A stretch of DNA of 30,483 nucleotides from Candidatus Adlerbacteria bacterium (GTDB taxonomy: Bacteria; Patescibacteriota; Minisyncoccia; Phycocordibacterales; SBAW01), in assembly GCA_903824155.1 (NCBI GenBank), contig CAIJVL010000001.1:1-30483 (forward strand), in the 5' to 3' direction. Below, piece after piece: positions 16,291 through 23,682 of the stretch (positions within the stretch are counted from its first letter, which is position 1; every line of letters starts with the position of its first letter). The translations under genes and the position numbers were made by a program. Below the pieces are notes generated by a model that was not told the DNA's origin, did no database searches, and saw only the letters and a list, made by a program, of their open reading frames with translations.

Positions 16291-17375
16291 GCAATGATGC
16301 AAAAAAAGAATGGGAAGCCTACCGCGAGCGCGAACTCGCAGGGTTAACTCCGATACTTGCCGAGTTAGGCCACGCGCTCGACGACGTGCAGCTGCATACC
16401 ACCGGCGAGCGCTATCTGCTGAGCGGTAAAAAACTCGTACTTACCGGCACGCGCCTTCGCGATAATGCGAAGGTAATAATCAAGGCAAGCAGTCATGAGC
16501 TTGGCGCGCAGGAAATTGCCGCCGAACATGCGACGCGGCATCTGCTTGATACCTTGCCTTTTGCGTACGGCACATTACTTTCGCCCAAAGAGCTTTTGTA
16601 CACAAGCAGGGGCGGATATACCATTTCTGTCACCGCCTATTTGGAGCAAAGCCAAAACTTTTTGGCACGGCCCCTTACCGAGCAGTTTACGTTGGCACTG
16701 CGCGCGCTTGAGGCGCAGGAAGGGGTGCACGCTACCACCTATGGCCACGCCAAAATAATACAAAGCGCATTCGGGCTTTGGGGAGCGCAAGAGTATATGC
16801 AATCCTTTGCGGATCTGGAGCACACCATTGCACTGTCAGACCCTTCGAATACTGCGCTGCAAGAAACCCTTACACGGGCGCGGACTTTTTTCGAGATGAA
16901 TCGCGAAACAATAGAGCAGTACTGCGGTTTTTTAACGCATACCGATTTTGTGCCGCATAACCTGCGGGTACAAGGGGGCGACATATATCTTCTTGATCAT
17001 CCTTCGCTGAAGTTCGGCAATAAGCATGAAAGCTGGGCTCGGCTTACTAACTTTATGATGCTGTACAATCCAATGCTCGAGCAAGCGCTGCTGCAGTACG
17101 TGCAGGGCAACCGCTCGCCTGAGGAGTACCTTTCGCTGCAACTTATGCGCGTATACAAACTTGTCTTTTTACTTGCGTTCCATACCGGAAATCTGGCAAA
17201 AACAACCGATGACCTGCAAAGGCTCACCAAAGAGCGCGTTGCGTTTTGGACGCAGGCGCTTAAGGCAGTATTAGAAGACAAGCCGCTCGACGAAAAAATC
17301 ATACGGAACTATCAGCATGAACGCGACACTCTGCGCAGTCCCGAGGAAAAAGAGCGCCAGCGCGAGCTGCACTAA
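16287..17375 (+). CDS. APH-like phosphotransferase (protein-kinase-like fold)
   Basis: A 362-residue protein starting at the ATG at 16287, in an ATGA overlap with the previous stop. The N-lobe has VIIKAS (Lys66, ATP-binding position) and a Glu at residue 80 that could pair with it. The C-lobe has LTHTDFVPHNLRV (His218, Asp220, Asn225), matching the HxDxxxxN catalytic loop of aminoglycoside phosphotransferases and choline kinases, and then IYLLDHPSLKFG with Asp237 as the metal-binding Asp. The C-terminus is highly charged (SPEEKERQREL). The family phosphorylates small molecules or sugars. Drug resistance should not be assumed. Pairing with a glycosyltransferase domain suggests a sugar, polyol or lipid head group as substrate. 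Confidence 0.7.
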   Translation: MSNDAKKEWEAYRERELAGLTPILAELGHALDDVQLHTTGERYLLSGKKLVLTGTRLRDNAKVIIKASSHELGAQEIAAEHATRHLLDTLPFAYGTLLSPKELLYTSRGGYTISVTAYLEQSQNFLARPLTEQFTLALRALEAQEGVHATTYGHAKIIQSAFGLWGAQEYMQSFADLEHTIALSDPSNTALQETLTRARTFFEMNRETIEQYCGFLTHTDFVPHNLRVQGGDIYLLDHPSLKFGNKHESWARLTNFMMLYNPMLEQALLQYVQGNRSPEEYLSLQLMRVYKLVFLLAFHTGNLAKTTDDLQRLTKERVAFWTQALKAVLEDKPLDEKIIRNYQHERDTLRSPEEKERQRELH

Positions 17376-17377
17376 TA

Positions 17378-18157
17378 TTAGTTGCTCTCTAAAAGAGTTC
17401 GAAGCTGGTCGAGCATTGGTTGGTTATTGGCCATGTAAATACGCTGCGGCTCTTCAGAATATGTGAGCGGCTCGCCTTTGGAGTTACTGGCTACCCCGCC
17501 CGCTTCGTACAAAATGCCGAGCGCCGGCGCGATGTCGAGCGTTGAGAGCGTGCCATAAATATTGCCCTGCGCTCGCCCGGCCGCTACAAAGCAGGTATCA
17601 AGCGAAGAGGAAGCAAGATTGGTTGTTTTGCGAGCATGCTCAAGCAGTTTACGGTACGAGTCGCCGCCCCACTGCCATCCTTCCGGTTTGCGTCCTGCAT
17701 GTAAAAAAATTTGAGCATCCTTAAGTTCGGCAATAGTGGAGACCTGTATAGGCTTTCCATTTAAAAACGCCCCGCCTCCCTTTTTAAAGCTAAACATTTC
17801 GTGCGTAACAGGATTAAAAACTACGCCGAGTACAGGCACACCGGCTTCCATGATCCCCGCACAAATCGCAAAGTGCGGTATGCCGCGCGAAAAGTTTGCC
17901 GAGCCGTCTATAGGGTCGATGATCCAAAGCCGTGCGCTTGCCGTTGCTGCGCCGCCCTCTTCGGAGTAAATGCTGTCGCCGGGGAAAGCGGTAGTAATCT
18001 CCTTCTTTAAAAAATCGTTGACCGCAATATCGACACTGGTCACAATGTCGCGCGCGTCACCTTTTTTAGTGTTTGTCTCAAACCCCGCATCGCGTGCAGC
18101 AAGCAAAATATCGCCCGCCTCTTGTACCTTTGCAACTATAAAATCATATGGCTCCAT
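17378..18157 (-). CDS. inositol-monophosphatase-family phosphatase (SuhB/CysQ/HisN-like)
   Basis: A 259-residue enzyme. It shows SIYSEEGG (metal-binding Glu pair), LWIIDPIDGSANFSRGIPHF (the D-P-I-D-G-[TS]-x-N-F motif, with Ser replacing the usual Thr) and LDIAPALGILYEAGG at the C-terminal motif, where family members usually read WDxAxG. The Trp-Asp pair is changed to Leu-Asp. Such Mg-dependent, Li-sensitive enzymes hydrolyse phosphate from inositol phosphate, histidinol phosphate, PAP or sugar phosphates; which one is not clear. The ATG at 18157 is chosen over 18166 because an extended -10 (TGG-TAGTAT) ends 7 bases before it. The stop lies 2 bases from the end of the convergent kinase-like gene. 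Confidence 0.8.
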   Translation of the reverse strand: MEPYDFIVAKVQEAGDILLAARDAGFETNTKKGDARDIVTSVDIAVNDFLKKEITTAFPGDSIYSEEGGAATASARLWIIDPIDGSANFSRGIPHFAICAGIMEAGVPVLGVVFNPVTHEMFSFKKGGGAFLNGKPIQVSTIAELKDAQIFLHAGRKPEGWQWGGDSYRKLLEHARKTTNLASSSLDTCFVAAGRAQGNIYGTLSTLDIAPALGILYEAGGVASNSKGEPLTYSEEPQRIYMANNQPMLDQLRTLLESN

Positions 18158-18164
18158 AAACCCC

Positions 18165-18173
18165 ATACTACCA
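18165..18173 (-). promoter_or_regulatory. extended -10 promoter, leaderless, for the phosphatase gene
   Basis: On the minus strand the sequence reads TGG-TAGTAT, then 7 bases, then ATG at 18157. The predicted transcript would start at or within a base of the A of the ATG. It lies directly downstream of a terminator, so the phosphatase needs its own promoter. Confidence 0.45.
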
Positions 18174-18204
18174 AAGAAAAAGAGCGCGGACATATCCGCG
18201 CTCT
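18173..18204 (-). terminator. rho-independent terminator of the 228-residue hypothetical gene
   Basis: A perfect 10-base-pair stem (AGAGCGCGGA / TCCGCGCTCT) with a 4-base loop lies at 18181-18204. On the minus strand it is followed by TTTTT and then CTTT. It closes the transcription unit of the gene ending at 18225. Confidence 0.85.
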
Positions 18205-18224
18205 GGAGTTGTTCCGGAGAAAGT

Positions 18225-18911
18225 TTACTCTTCCGGGATAAACAGGTTGTTTTGTATCGGGGTGCCGTCGGAAGCCACTCCACCGGCTGAACCGCCATTC
18301 GTTGTAGTGAGCTCTTTGTCGCTGAGAAATTTCACTATGGATGAAGCTTCAAAGAGTATGAACGTCGGCGCATCCATTTGCAGTACGTAGATCCGAAACA
18401 GTCTGAGTGTCGGGATATCCGCCGCACGGGCTGAGGTATCGGCGCCGGCAGCCGGCTTTTGCCGAACCACTTTCAGAAACTCCGGCTTCACCTTACTGCC
18501 GATCTTTTTCGACAGTATCCGCTTGTTGAAGCCGGACTCGGTGCCGGTAAGCTCTTGCAGGATATCGAGCGTCGGGTCATGCTCAAGCTCGCTCGGGCTC
18601 CCGGCAATCCGAGTGAAAAGATTGAATACAGGCTCAACCTTATCCTCATCGATGACAAAACGCGCGTCGTAGAACATCGTGTGGTTGTCGAACTCGAAGT
18701 TGCTCGCCCCAAACGACTCTTCGAGGTAGCACTTGCCGAGCTCGGTGAGCATCGCCCCGCCGCCAAGCGCTCCGTACTGCCGCTTACTGGCCTTGAGTTT
18801 GGCCGGGTTGAGAATAGCAAACGCATGATGCTCTTCCAGCGTATTGCTGGCAAACCAGGCGAGGTTTCCGATCGAAACGCGCACTTTAGAATTCTGAACT
18901 TCCTCGGCCAT
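18225..18911 (-). CDS. hypothetical protein, 228 residues, monocistronic
   Basis: Function not recognised. The protein is soluble, has no signal peptide or membrane helix, and ends with a Gly/Ser-rich linker and a short tail (residues about 200-228). The central part, RQYGALGGGAMLTELGKCYL followed by EESFGASNFEFDN, distantly recalls a degenerate Nudix box (Gly-Gly start, then L-x-E-E-x-x-G), but the full GX5EX7REUXEEXGU pattern is not met. Residues 160-200 (DIPTLRLFRIYVLQMDAPTF) look like an alternating beta hairpin. A good Shine-Dalgarno (AGGGGG, about 6 bases before the ATG) supports the start. It has its own promoter and terminator. A nucleotide-processing or sensing role is a guess only. 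Confidence 0.7.
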   Translation of the reverse strand: MAEEVQNSKVRVSIGNLAWFASNTLEEHHAFAILNPAKLKASKRQYGALGGGAMLTELGKCYLEESFGASNFEFDNHTMFYDARFVIDEDKVEPVFNLFTRIAGSPSELEHDPTLDILQELTGTESGFNKRILSKKIGSKVKPEFLKVVRQKPAAGADTSARAADIPTLRLFRIYVLQMDAPTFILFEASSIVKFLSDKELTTTNGGSAGGVASDGTPIQNNLFIPEE

Positions 18912-18934
18912 GACGGCCCCCTATCGGTTGATGA

Positions 18935-18962
18935 GAAGACAAAACAGGCCCGAATAGCCTGT
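18935..18962 (-). terminator. small hairpin with T-rich tail between the GT4 and hypothetical genes
   Basis: On the minus strand ACAGGC and GCCTGT form a 6-base-pair stem around a 7-base loop, followed by TTTTGTCTTC. It could terminate the upstream GT4/SDR operon. If transcription starts at the promoter at 18975-19002, it would sit at the very 5' end of the hypothetical gene's mRNA and act as an attenuator or stabiliser instead. Confidence 0.5.
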
Positions 18963-18974
18963 GCATCTGGGTAT

Positions 18975-19002
18975 TTTATAGCACAAATATTTTATTTAGC
19001 AA
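18975..19002 (-). promoter_or_regulatory. sigma-70-type promoter for the 228-residue hypothetical gene
   Basis: Minus strand TTGCTA (18997-19002), 16-base spacer, TATAAA (18975-18980) with a TGC extended -10. The -35 box includes the end of the upstream GT4 gene. Predicted start near 18968, giving a leader of about 57 bases that contains the hairpin at 18935-18962. Confidence 0.5.
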
Positions 19003-20176
19003 GTTTTGCGGTGAGGGGCCCGAAAACTTGGCTCTGCATATCTTTGGCTATTCTTTCCCAATTATATTTTACTTCCACCATTTGTTTGGCGGCTGCAACC
19101 ACCTTTTTTGTTTGAACCGGATCGGCCAAAATTTCTTTGACCGCATCGGCAATTTGCTCGGGACTATCTACATCTACGGCCCAGCCGGTGGGCTCTTTAT
19201 CCGGATTTCTTTTTGCATCAAACAAAAAGTCGGCAATGCCTCCAACCTGCGTTGCCACTACGGGTAGGCCCGCCAGCATGCTGGAAAGAAAGGAGATGCC
19301 CTGCCCTTCGGAGCGGCTAGGGAGCACAAAAATATCGCACACCGCGCGGTACTTAGCGGTCTCTTCGCGATTAACTTGACCGACAAAAGTTACACGCTGG
19401 CTTAAGCCTAGCTCTTTTGCGAGCATCGTAAGCGCATATCGGTCGGGACCATCACCCACGACTACCAGTCGAATAGTGTCCGGCAACAGCGCAAGCGTGC
19501 GAATTACCGTGTCGATGCTTTTTTGATGCACCAGTCGGCCAATAGAGAGCAGCAGCACTTCGCCTTCTTTATCATTGAGCTTTGCAGCAAGTGCATTAAG
19601 CTCATCTTGCGGATACGTCTTTGCCGACTCTAGCGACGCGCCGTTGGGTATCATTACTACATCATATTTATAGCCGCGCCGTTTGGGCCAGACGGCTAAA
19701 TAGTGTGATATTGCTGAGACGCGCGTTGCATTGCGAAAACCCCAGTTAAGTATTGGCGCTGCGGGTTTAATAAACCATCTTTCAAAAACCTTTTCGTACG
19801 GGTCGCCATCTTGCAAAGTTAGCGCATATGGTCCGCGCACGCCGAGGACTTTGGCAAGCACCAGCGGAAAGAGCATGTAGGTCATCATGGCCCACAGCGC
19901 ATCAAACTTCTTCTTGCGGTTAAGCTGTGCGGCTTTGAGCGCAGCCAGCGGCACGAACAATATTTTTGAAATATACGCGGGCCCGAAACCCACGCGATGC
20001 ACTTCAACATTGCCGATGCGCTCCACCCTTGGCGCAGTGTGCGAGAAGCGATGCGTCACCATGTAAAAAGAAATATCCTCGGGAGATATCCTATCAGTTA
20101 TCTCTTTAATGGCGATCTCTGCCCCGCTGATGTGGCTCGGATAATACGCAAGAGAAAAGATAAGTAAGCGCTTCAT
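18992..20176 (-). CDS. glycosyltransferase family 4
   Basis: A 394-residue GT-B enzyme starting at the ATG at 20176, 1 base after the upstream epimerase stop; the open frame before this is within that gene. The N-terminus is KRLLIFSLAYYPSHISGAEI, then a basic surface with hydrophobic patches (FGPAYISKILFVPLAALKAA) that often marks membrane association. The donor domain has VLLLSIGRLVHQKSIDTVIR and FVLPSRSEGQGISFLSSMLA, in which the second Glu of the E-x7-E pair is replaced by Ser. The C-terminus YNWERIAKDMQ is a usual GT4 ending. Translational coupling to the SDR gene suggests that it uses the sugar made by that enzyme. Confidence 0.85.
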   Translation of the reverse strand: MKRLLIFSLAYYPSHISGAEIAIKEITDRISPEDISFYMVTHRFSHTAPRVERIGNVEVHRVGFGPAYISKILFVPLAALKAAQLNRKKKFDALWAMMTYMLFPLVLAKVLGVRGPYALTLQDGDPYEKVFERWFIKPAAPILNWGFRNATRVSAISHYLAVWPKRRGYKYDVVMIPNGASLESAKTYPQDELNALAAKLNDKEGEVLLLSIGRLVHQKSIDTVIRTLALLPDTIRLVVVGDGPDRYALTMLAKELGLSQRVTFVGQVNREETAKYRAVCDIFVLPSRSEGQGISFLSSMLAGLPVVATQVGGIADFLFDAKRNPDKEPTGWAVDVDSPEQIADAVKEILADPVQTKKVVAAAKQMVEVKYNWERIAKDMQSQVFGPLTAKLAK

Positions 20177-20177
20177 G

Positions 20178-21065
20178 TTAATCCTTCCCTTTAATACCAC
20201 GCACGTACTCTTCGAGAGAATTTTTCTCTTCCCACCCCAACTTTTGCAAATTGGTGGTATCAACCGGAGTCGACGGACGACTAGTCTGCCGCGCGGGCAG
20301 CTCTTCTATCGGTCCGCCAAACAATTCGGCCACTTCGCGCGTGGTGTAGCTTTTAGCCGAGGCGATGCCAAACTCGTCGCCCTCGCCTTTTTCGGCAATA
20401 AGCATGAGTGCATCAACGGTGTCTTCAACATGCGTGTAGTTTCTTTTTTGAGTACCAGGCAGTCGCATGGTCAAAGGCTTACCTGCCAAAGATTGCTCTT
20501 TAAATATTTCTATCACCGTGCCATATTTGCCCGAAAGTTCGCGAGGGCCATACACATTAAAAAAGTAACTGATCGCGTATGGCAAGTTGTACCAGCGGCT
20601 ATAGTCGCGCACTAAGTCGCTCATGACTGCCTTGGCGTGAGTGTAGGGCGAAAGATGCCGGCCTTCGACGCCATCTTCGCGCACATCGGCAAACTTGGTC
20701 GATGAGCCTGCATACACCAGCTTTATTTTTTTCTCTGCATTCGCTTGTGTATTTTTTTCGCGCCAAAACTCGAGCACCGCCGGCGTACCGGTAAGATTTA
20801 AATCCCATACTACGCCGGGCTCTTCAAGCGCAACTGCCGTACGCGAATATTCGCCCAAGTGAAAAATGATGTCCGGAGTTTCGGGAATTAGCTTTGCAAT
20901 ATCCTTGGTATGCCCTTCGCGATACTCGACTCCCGCTACATGATTCTCCTTTTTCCCCGTAAAATAATTGTCGAGTGATATGACTTTGTAGCCATCCTTA
21001 ACTAGCCGCTCGCATAAATGCGAGCCTATAAACCCCGCGCCGCCGGTCACCAATACAGTCTTCAT
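20178..21065 (-). CDS. NAD-dependent epimerase/dehydratase (extended SDR, sugar-nucleotide enzyme)
   Basis: A 295-residue extended short-chain dehydrogenase. The N-terminus has the NAD motif VTGGAGFIGSHLCERL (residues 6-21) and LDNYFTGKKENH, typical of GalE, UDP-glucuronate decarboxylase and dTDP-glucose 4,6-dehydratase relatives. VYAGSSTKF and SPYTHAKA (Tyr141, Lys145) supply the catalytic residues, followed by FFNVYGPREL, RNYTHVEDTVDAL and a short C-terminal substrate domain. The usual HLAAQ segment is replaced by FHLGEYSRTAVALEEP. The exact reaction cannot be told; 4-epimerase or decarboxylase are both possible. It is followed 1 base later by a GT4 gene and starts 6 bases after the lamin-tail gene. 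Confidence 0.8.
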   Translation of the reverse strand: MKTVLVTGGAGFIGSHLCERLVKDGYKVISLDNYFTGKKENHVAGVEYREGHTKDIAKLIPETPDIIFHLGEYSRTAVALEEPGVVWDLNLTGTPAVLEFWREKNTQANAEKKIKLVYAGSSTKFADVREDGVEGRHLSPYTHAKAVMSDLVRDYSRWYNLPYAISYFFNVYGPRELSGKYGTVIEIFKEQSLAGKPLTMRLPGTQKRNYTHVEDTVDALMLIAEKGEGDEFGIASAKSYTTREVAELFGGPIEELPARQTSRPSTPVDTTNLQKLGWEEKNSLEEYVRGIKGKD

Positions 21066-21071
21066 ATAAGC

Positions 21072-21782
21072 CTATTCTAACTCAAACTCCTCCTCGGGGC
21101 TTGAGGTTGCAGTTAGGTTAGGCCACGCGTACAAGACTACTGCTGCACCTAACAAAAACAGTGTTACAAGCCCAAGACCATAGAGCCACATGCGTGGCAA
21201 AGCCGGGATCTGTGGCAGGGTTGCCATCGGCAATGCGGCCGCTTGAGTAGCCCCGGCTGTGTACGAATACGAAGCCGGTTTGGCAGCAATGGCAGGAGAT
21301 TTTTTTGTCTTTGTAACTTTGGCAGGCACCGGCGCTTTGACAACCGGCGGCGCGACGTAACTGTAAGTGTCTACAACTTTTAGTGACGCATCCTTAAGCT
21401 CTATAGTTTCGCCCGTGTTCGAAAGAGAAAAGGAGCTTTTAAATATCGTACCCGCAAACGCAGAATGATCGGTTGTATATTGCCCCGGGTCGGTAGTAAT
21501 GATCGCCTCTGCTCCGCCGGCAAGCGTAGAAGTGCCTACGGACACACTTAACTTGTGATTGATGCCTCCCTCGTACAGTCGGTATCCTATCAAGCTAATA
21601 GGCTCGTTGCCGGTATTGGCTATTTGAATCCACTCGCGGCCTTGGTCGGCACCCGAGGGATCGTACATCACATCGACTATTTTTACCGAAGCAAAAGCCT
21701 GAGCCGGCACGGCGCAGCTCAGAAGAGACATACATACAGCGGCAACAAAAAGGCTACGAGAGGTCCAGTTCGATATCGTCAT
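21072..21782 (-). CDS. lamin-tail (LTD) domain surface protein with C-terminal membrane anchor
   Basis: A 236-residue exported protein. Residues 1-29 form a signal peptide (basic start, hydrophobic core, AQA cleavage-like end); an LLSC at residues 20-23 is a weak lipobox alternative. Residues about 32-140 form an LTD immunoglobulin-like fold: VKIVDVMYDPSGADQGREWI, QIANTGNEPISLIGYRLYEG and SLSNTGETIELKD. A Lys/Ala/Pro linker follows, then a C-terminal helix (LYGLGLVTLFLLGAAVVLYA) and an acidic tail. The protein would be anchored in the membrane with the LTD outside. LTD proteins are common in CPR and may bind DNA or other surface polymers. The ATG overlaps the 3' end of the VirD4-like gene by 29 bases. 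Confidence 0.75.
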   Translation of the reverse strand: MTISNWTSRSLFVAAVCMSLLSCAVPAQAFASVKIVDVMYDPSGADQGREWIQIANTGNEPISLIGYRLYEGGINHKLSVSVGTSTLAGGAEAIITTDPGQYTTDHSAFAGTIFKSSFSLSNTGETIELKDASLKVVDTYSYVAPPVVKAPVPAKVTKTKKSPAIAAKPASYSYTAGATQAAALPMATLPQIPALPRMWLYGLGLVTLFLLGAAVVLYAWPNLTATSSPEEEFELE

Positions 21783-23619
21783 CGACGTCGAGCATAGAGC
21801 GGATTTCCTCTTCTGGCAATTGGGCCGGCACAGGGCGAGCCTCCGCCTGCGGCGCTATATTGTGGAGCGTGTTTTTAAGGTCGGGCGCGTGTACCCGTGG
21901 TGCTGGAGCAGGAGCCGGGATTGGAGCTGCCTCGGTCTTTACTCCGGCATGCGCTTGGGCTTGTAAAAGAGCATCGCGCAGGCTGGTAGCTCCCGAAAGC
22001 GGCGGTTTAGCAGGCACTATTGGTTTTGGCTTGGATATAGGCCTCGGAGCCGGCTCATGCCGGACTTGGGGCGATTGCCCGCGCGGCTCATGCGGCTGCA
22101 AGTCTGCCACCTTGGCCACCTGCTCTTTAACTATGGCTGCACGCTCTTTGAGTGGCGCCATAGGGCGATGGACTGGAGCTTCCGGCTCCGCCGGCTCCGG
22201 CACACTAACCACTGCCGGTGGCGGCATCGGACGCGGGACACTGCTTACAGCCGGACGCGGCGCGTTCGAACTAGATGATGCGCCGTAGGGTTTTTTTGGC
22301 TTAGGTGCTTCTATAATAAGGGGGTTGTCGTCCTGCACCTTTTGAATATCTTTTTCGACTTCGACGCGTGCTTTGCCAAACTGCGCGCGCGAGCTGGCGA
22401 TAACTTCCTCGACATAACTGCGCGGCGGCTGATCAAAAGCGCGCAGCGTTGCGGCGCTAAACGGCGGCGAACCGACGCCATCGATCATCAAAGTTAAATA
22501 AATCTGCCCCAACCCCAAGTTGACCAGGTCGGTTGCCATAAACACCGGTTGGAATATGGTCTCCAAAACCTCCGCATCAAAAGGACCAACACGGAAAGAT
22601 ATCGTGGTGCCTACGTTTCCAAACACGGCATCACGCACCTCTTCCTCCATCTGTTCAATGTATTGGTGCGCAATAATTAAGTTGAGTTTGTATTTGCGCG
22701 CCTCGGAAAGGATGTCTGCAAAGGACTGGTTTGCAAAGTTTTGAAATTCGTCTACATAAAAATAAAAGTTTGGCAGCGTCGCAAGTGTCGAGGCCGATAT
22801 GTCGGCGCGGGACATCGCCGCCAAATAAATCTTGGTGACAAGCATGCTGCCTAAAAGCTGCGTGTTAATTTCGCCTACGCGCCCCTTAGAAAGGTTAATG
22901 ATGACTATCTTTTTTTGATCCATCAATTCTCTGAAATCAAAAGAAGATTTTGCCTGGCCGATGATATTGCGGATAAGCGGATTCGAGGTAAACTGCCCTA
23001 CTTTGTTTTGTATCGCCGGCGTCGCTTCTTGGGTATAGCGGTCCGAGTAGCTTGCAAACTCGCCATTCCAAAAATCTTTAACGATAGGATCTTTGATATT
23101 GTCGACCACCTTTTTGCGGTAATTTTTATTGACCAACATGCGGTTAACGTCGAGCATGGTAGCACCCGGATACTCAAGGAGCGCCAGCAGCGTGTTAGAA
23201 AGGATATACTCCATACGGGCCGAAAAAGAGTCGACCCACAACTTTTTAAAAGCACTAAGCAAACCCGACACCACCAAGTGGCGTTTGTCGTAGCCTACGT
23301 CTTCCATCACGTTAAAGGCAATGGGGTACTCCATATCAAACGGCGCAAAATACACCACATCCTTTTTGCGATGTTCGGGCACGTACTCCAAAAGACGCTC
23401 GGCCGTCTGGCCGTGCGGGTCAATAAACGCTACCGCCTCGCCATTGCGGATGTCTTGTATCGCCAAGTTCTCGAGCAAAGTCGACTTGCCCATGCCGGTC
23501 TTGCCGATAATATACATGTGCTTCGAGCGGTCCTTGCGCTTGATGCCAAAAGGCACCGACTCGCCGCGCGAGTTGGTAGTGGCAAAATACGTTATTTTAT
23601 TGGGGTCTTCCTGAGGCAT
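21754..23619 (-). CDS. VirD4/TraD-like type IV secretion/DNA-transfer ATPase with Pro-rich tail
   Basis: A 621-residue protein. Walker A is GKTGMGKST (residues 39-47). IDPHGQ follows the second strand. The Walker B region is LPNFYFYVDEFQNF with Asp290 and Glu291, then the sensor segment NLIIAHQYIEQM. This is the motor of conjugative coupling proteins, which move DNA or nucleoprotein across the membrane, but there is no N-terminal membrane domain. From about residue 430 to 621 the protein is a Pro/Ala/Lys-rich low-complexity tail with a final acidic patch (DVDDDIELDLS). The ATG at 23619 is chosen because an extended -10 ends 7 bases before it; an ATG at 23628 overlaps that box. Confidence 0.8.
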   Translation of the reverse strand: MPQEDPNKITYFATTNSRGESVPFGIKRKDRSKHMYIIGKTGMGKSTLLENLAIQDIRNGEAVAFIDPHGQTAERLLEYVPEHRKKDVVYFAPFDMEYPIAFNVMEDVGYDKRHLVVSGLLSAFKKLWVDSFSARMEYILSNTLLALLEYPGATMLDVNRMLVNKNYRKKVVDNIKDPIVKDFWNGEFASYSDRYTQEATPAIQNKVGQFTSNPLIRNIIGQAKSSFDFRELMDQKKIVIINLSKGRVGEINTQLLGSMLVTKIYLAAMSRADISASTLATLPNFYFYVDEFQNFANQSFADILSEARKYKLNLIIAHQYIEQMEEEVRDAVFGNVGTTISFRVGPFDAEVLETIFQPVFMATDLVNLGLGQIYLTLMIDGVGSPPFSAATLRAFDQPPRSYVEEVIASSRAQFGKARVEVEKDIQKVQDDNPLIIEAPKPKKPYGASSSSNAPRPAVSSVPRPMPPPAVVSVPEPAEPEAPVHRPMAPLKERAAIVKEQVAKVADLQPHEPRGQSPQVRHEPAPRPISKPKPIVPAKPPLSGATSLRDALLQAQAHAGVKTEAAPIPAPAPAPRVHAPDLKNTLHNIAPQAEARPVPAQLPEEEIRSMLDVDDDIELDLS

Positions 23620-23626
23620 TATTTGC

Positions 23627-23635
23627 ATTATACCA
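23627..23635 (-). promoter_or_regulatory. extended -10 promoter, leaderless, for the VirD4-like gene
   Basis: Minus strand reads TGG-TATAAT, then 7 bases, then ATG at 23619. The hexamer is a perfect consensus with a TGN extension. A -35 at normal spacing is poor (GCTTTT). Predicted transcription start is within one base of the ATG. Confidence 0.6.
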
Positions 23636-23641
23636 CTCTAG

Positions 23642-23680
23642 TCAAGTAAAAAAGCCCGACAATTGCCGGGCTTAACTTGA
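23642..23680 (-). terminator. rho-independent terminator of the small membrane protein gene
   Basis: Stem AAGCCCG (23652-23658) pairs with CGGGCTT (23667-23673) around an 8-base loop, and outer arms TCAAGT / ACTTGA extend it. On the minus strand the stem is followed by a run of six T. It separates the small gene from the VirD4-like gene. Confidence 0.85.
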
Positions 23681-23682
23681 GA

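Noticed and set aside
16287..17375. Aminoglycoside resistance gene
   Set aside because: Only the general kinase fold is supported; the context is glycan synthesis and no resistance subfamily signature is seen.
18225..18911. Antiviral Nudix-type defence protein
   Set aside because: The Nudix box is incomplete and no nucleotidyltransferase, effector or other defence gene is nearby.
22915..23649. 244-residue open frame on the plus strand
   Set aside because: It is antisense to the VirD4-like ATPase, whose motifs are clear; the translation shows no family pattern and has odd composition (many His and Arg).
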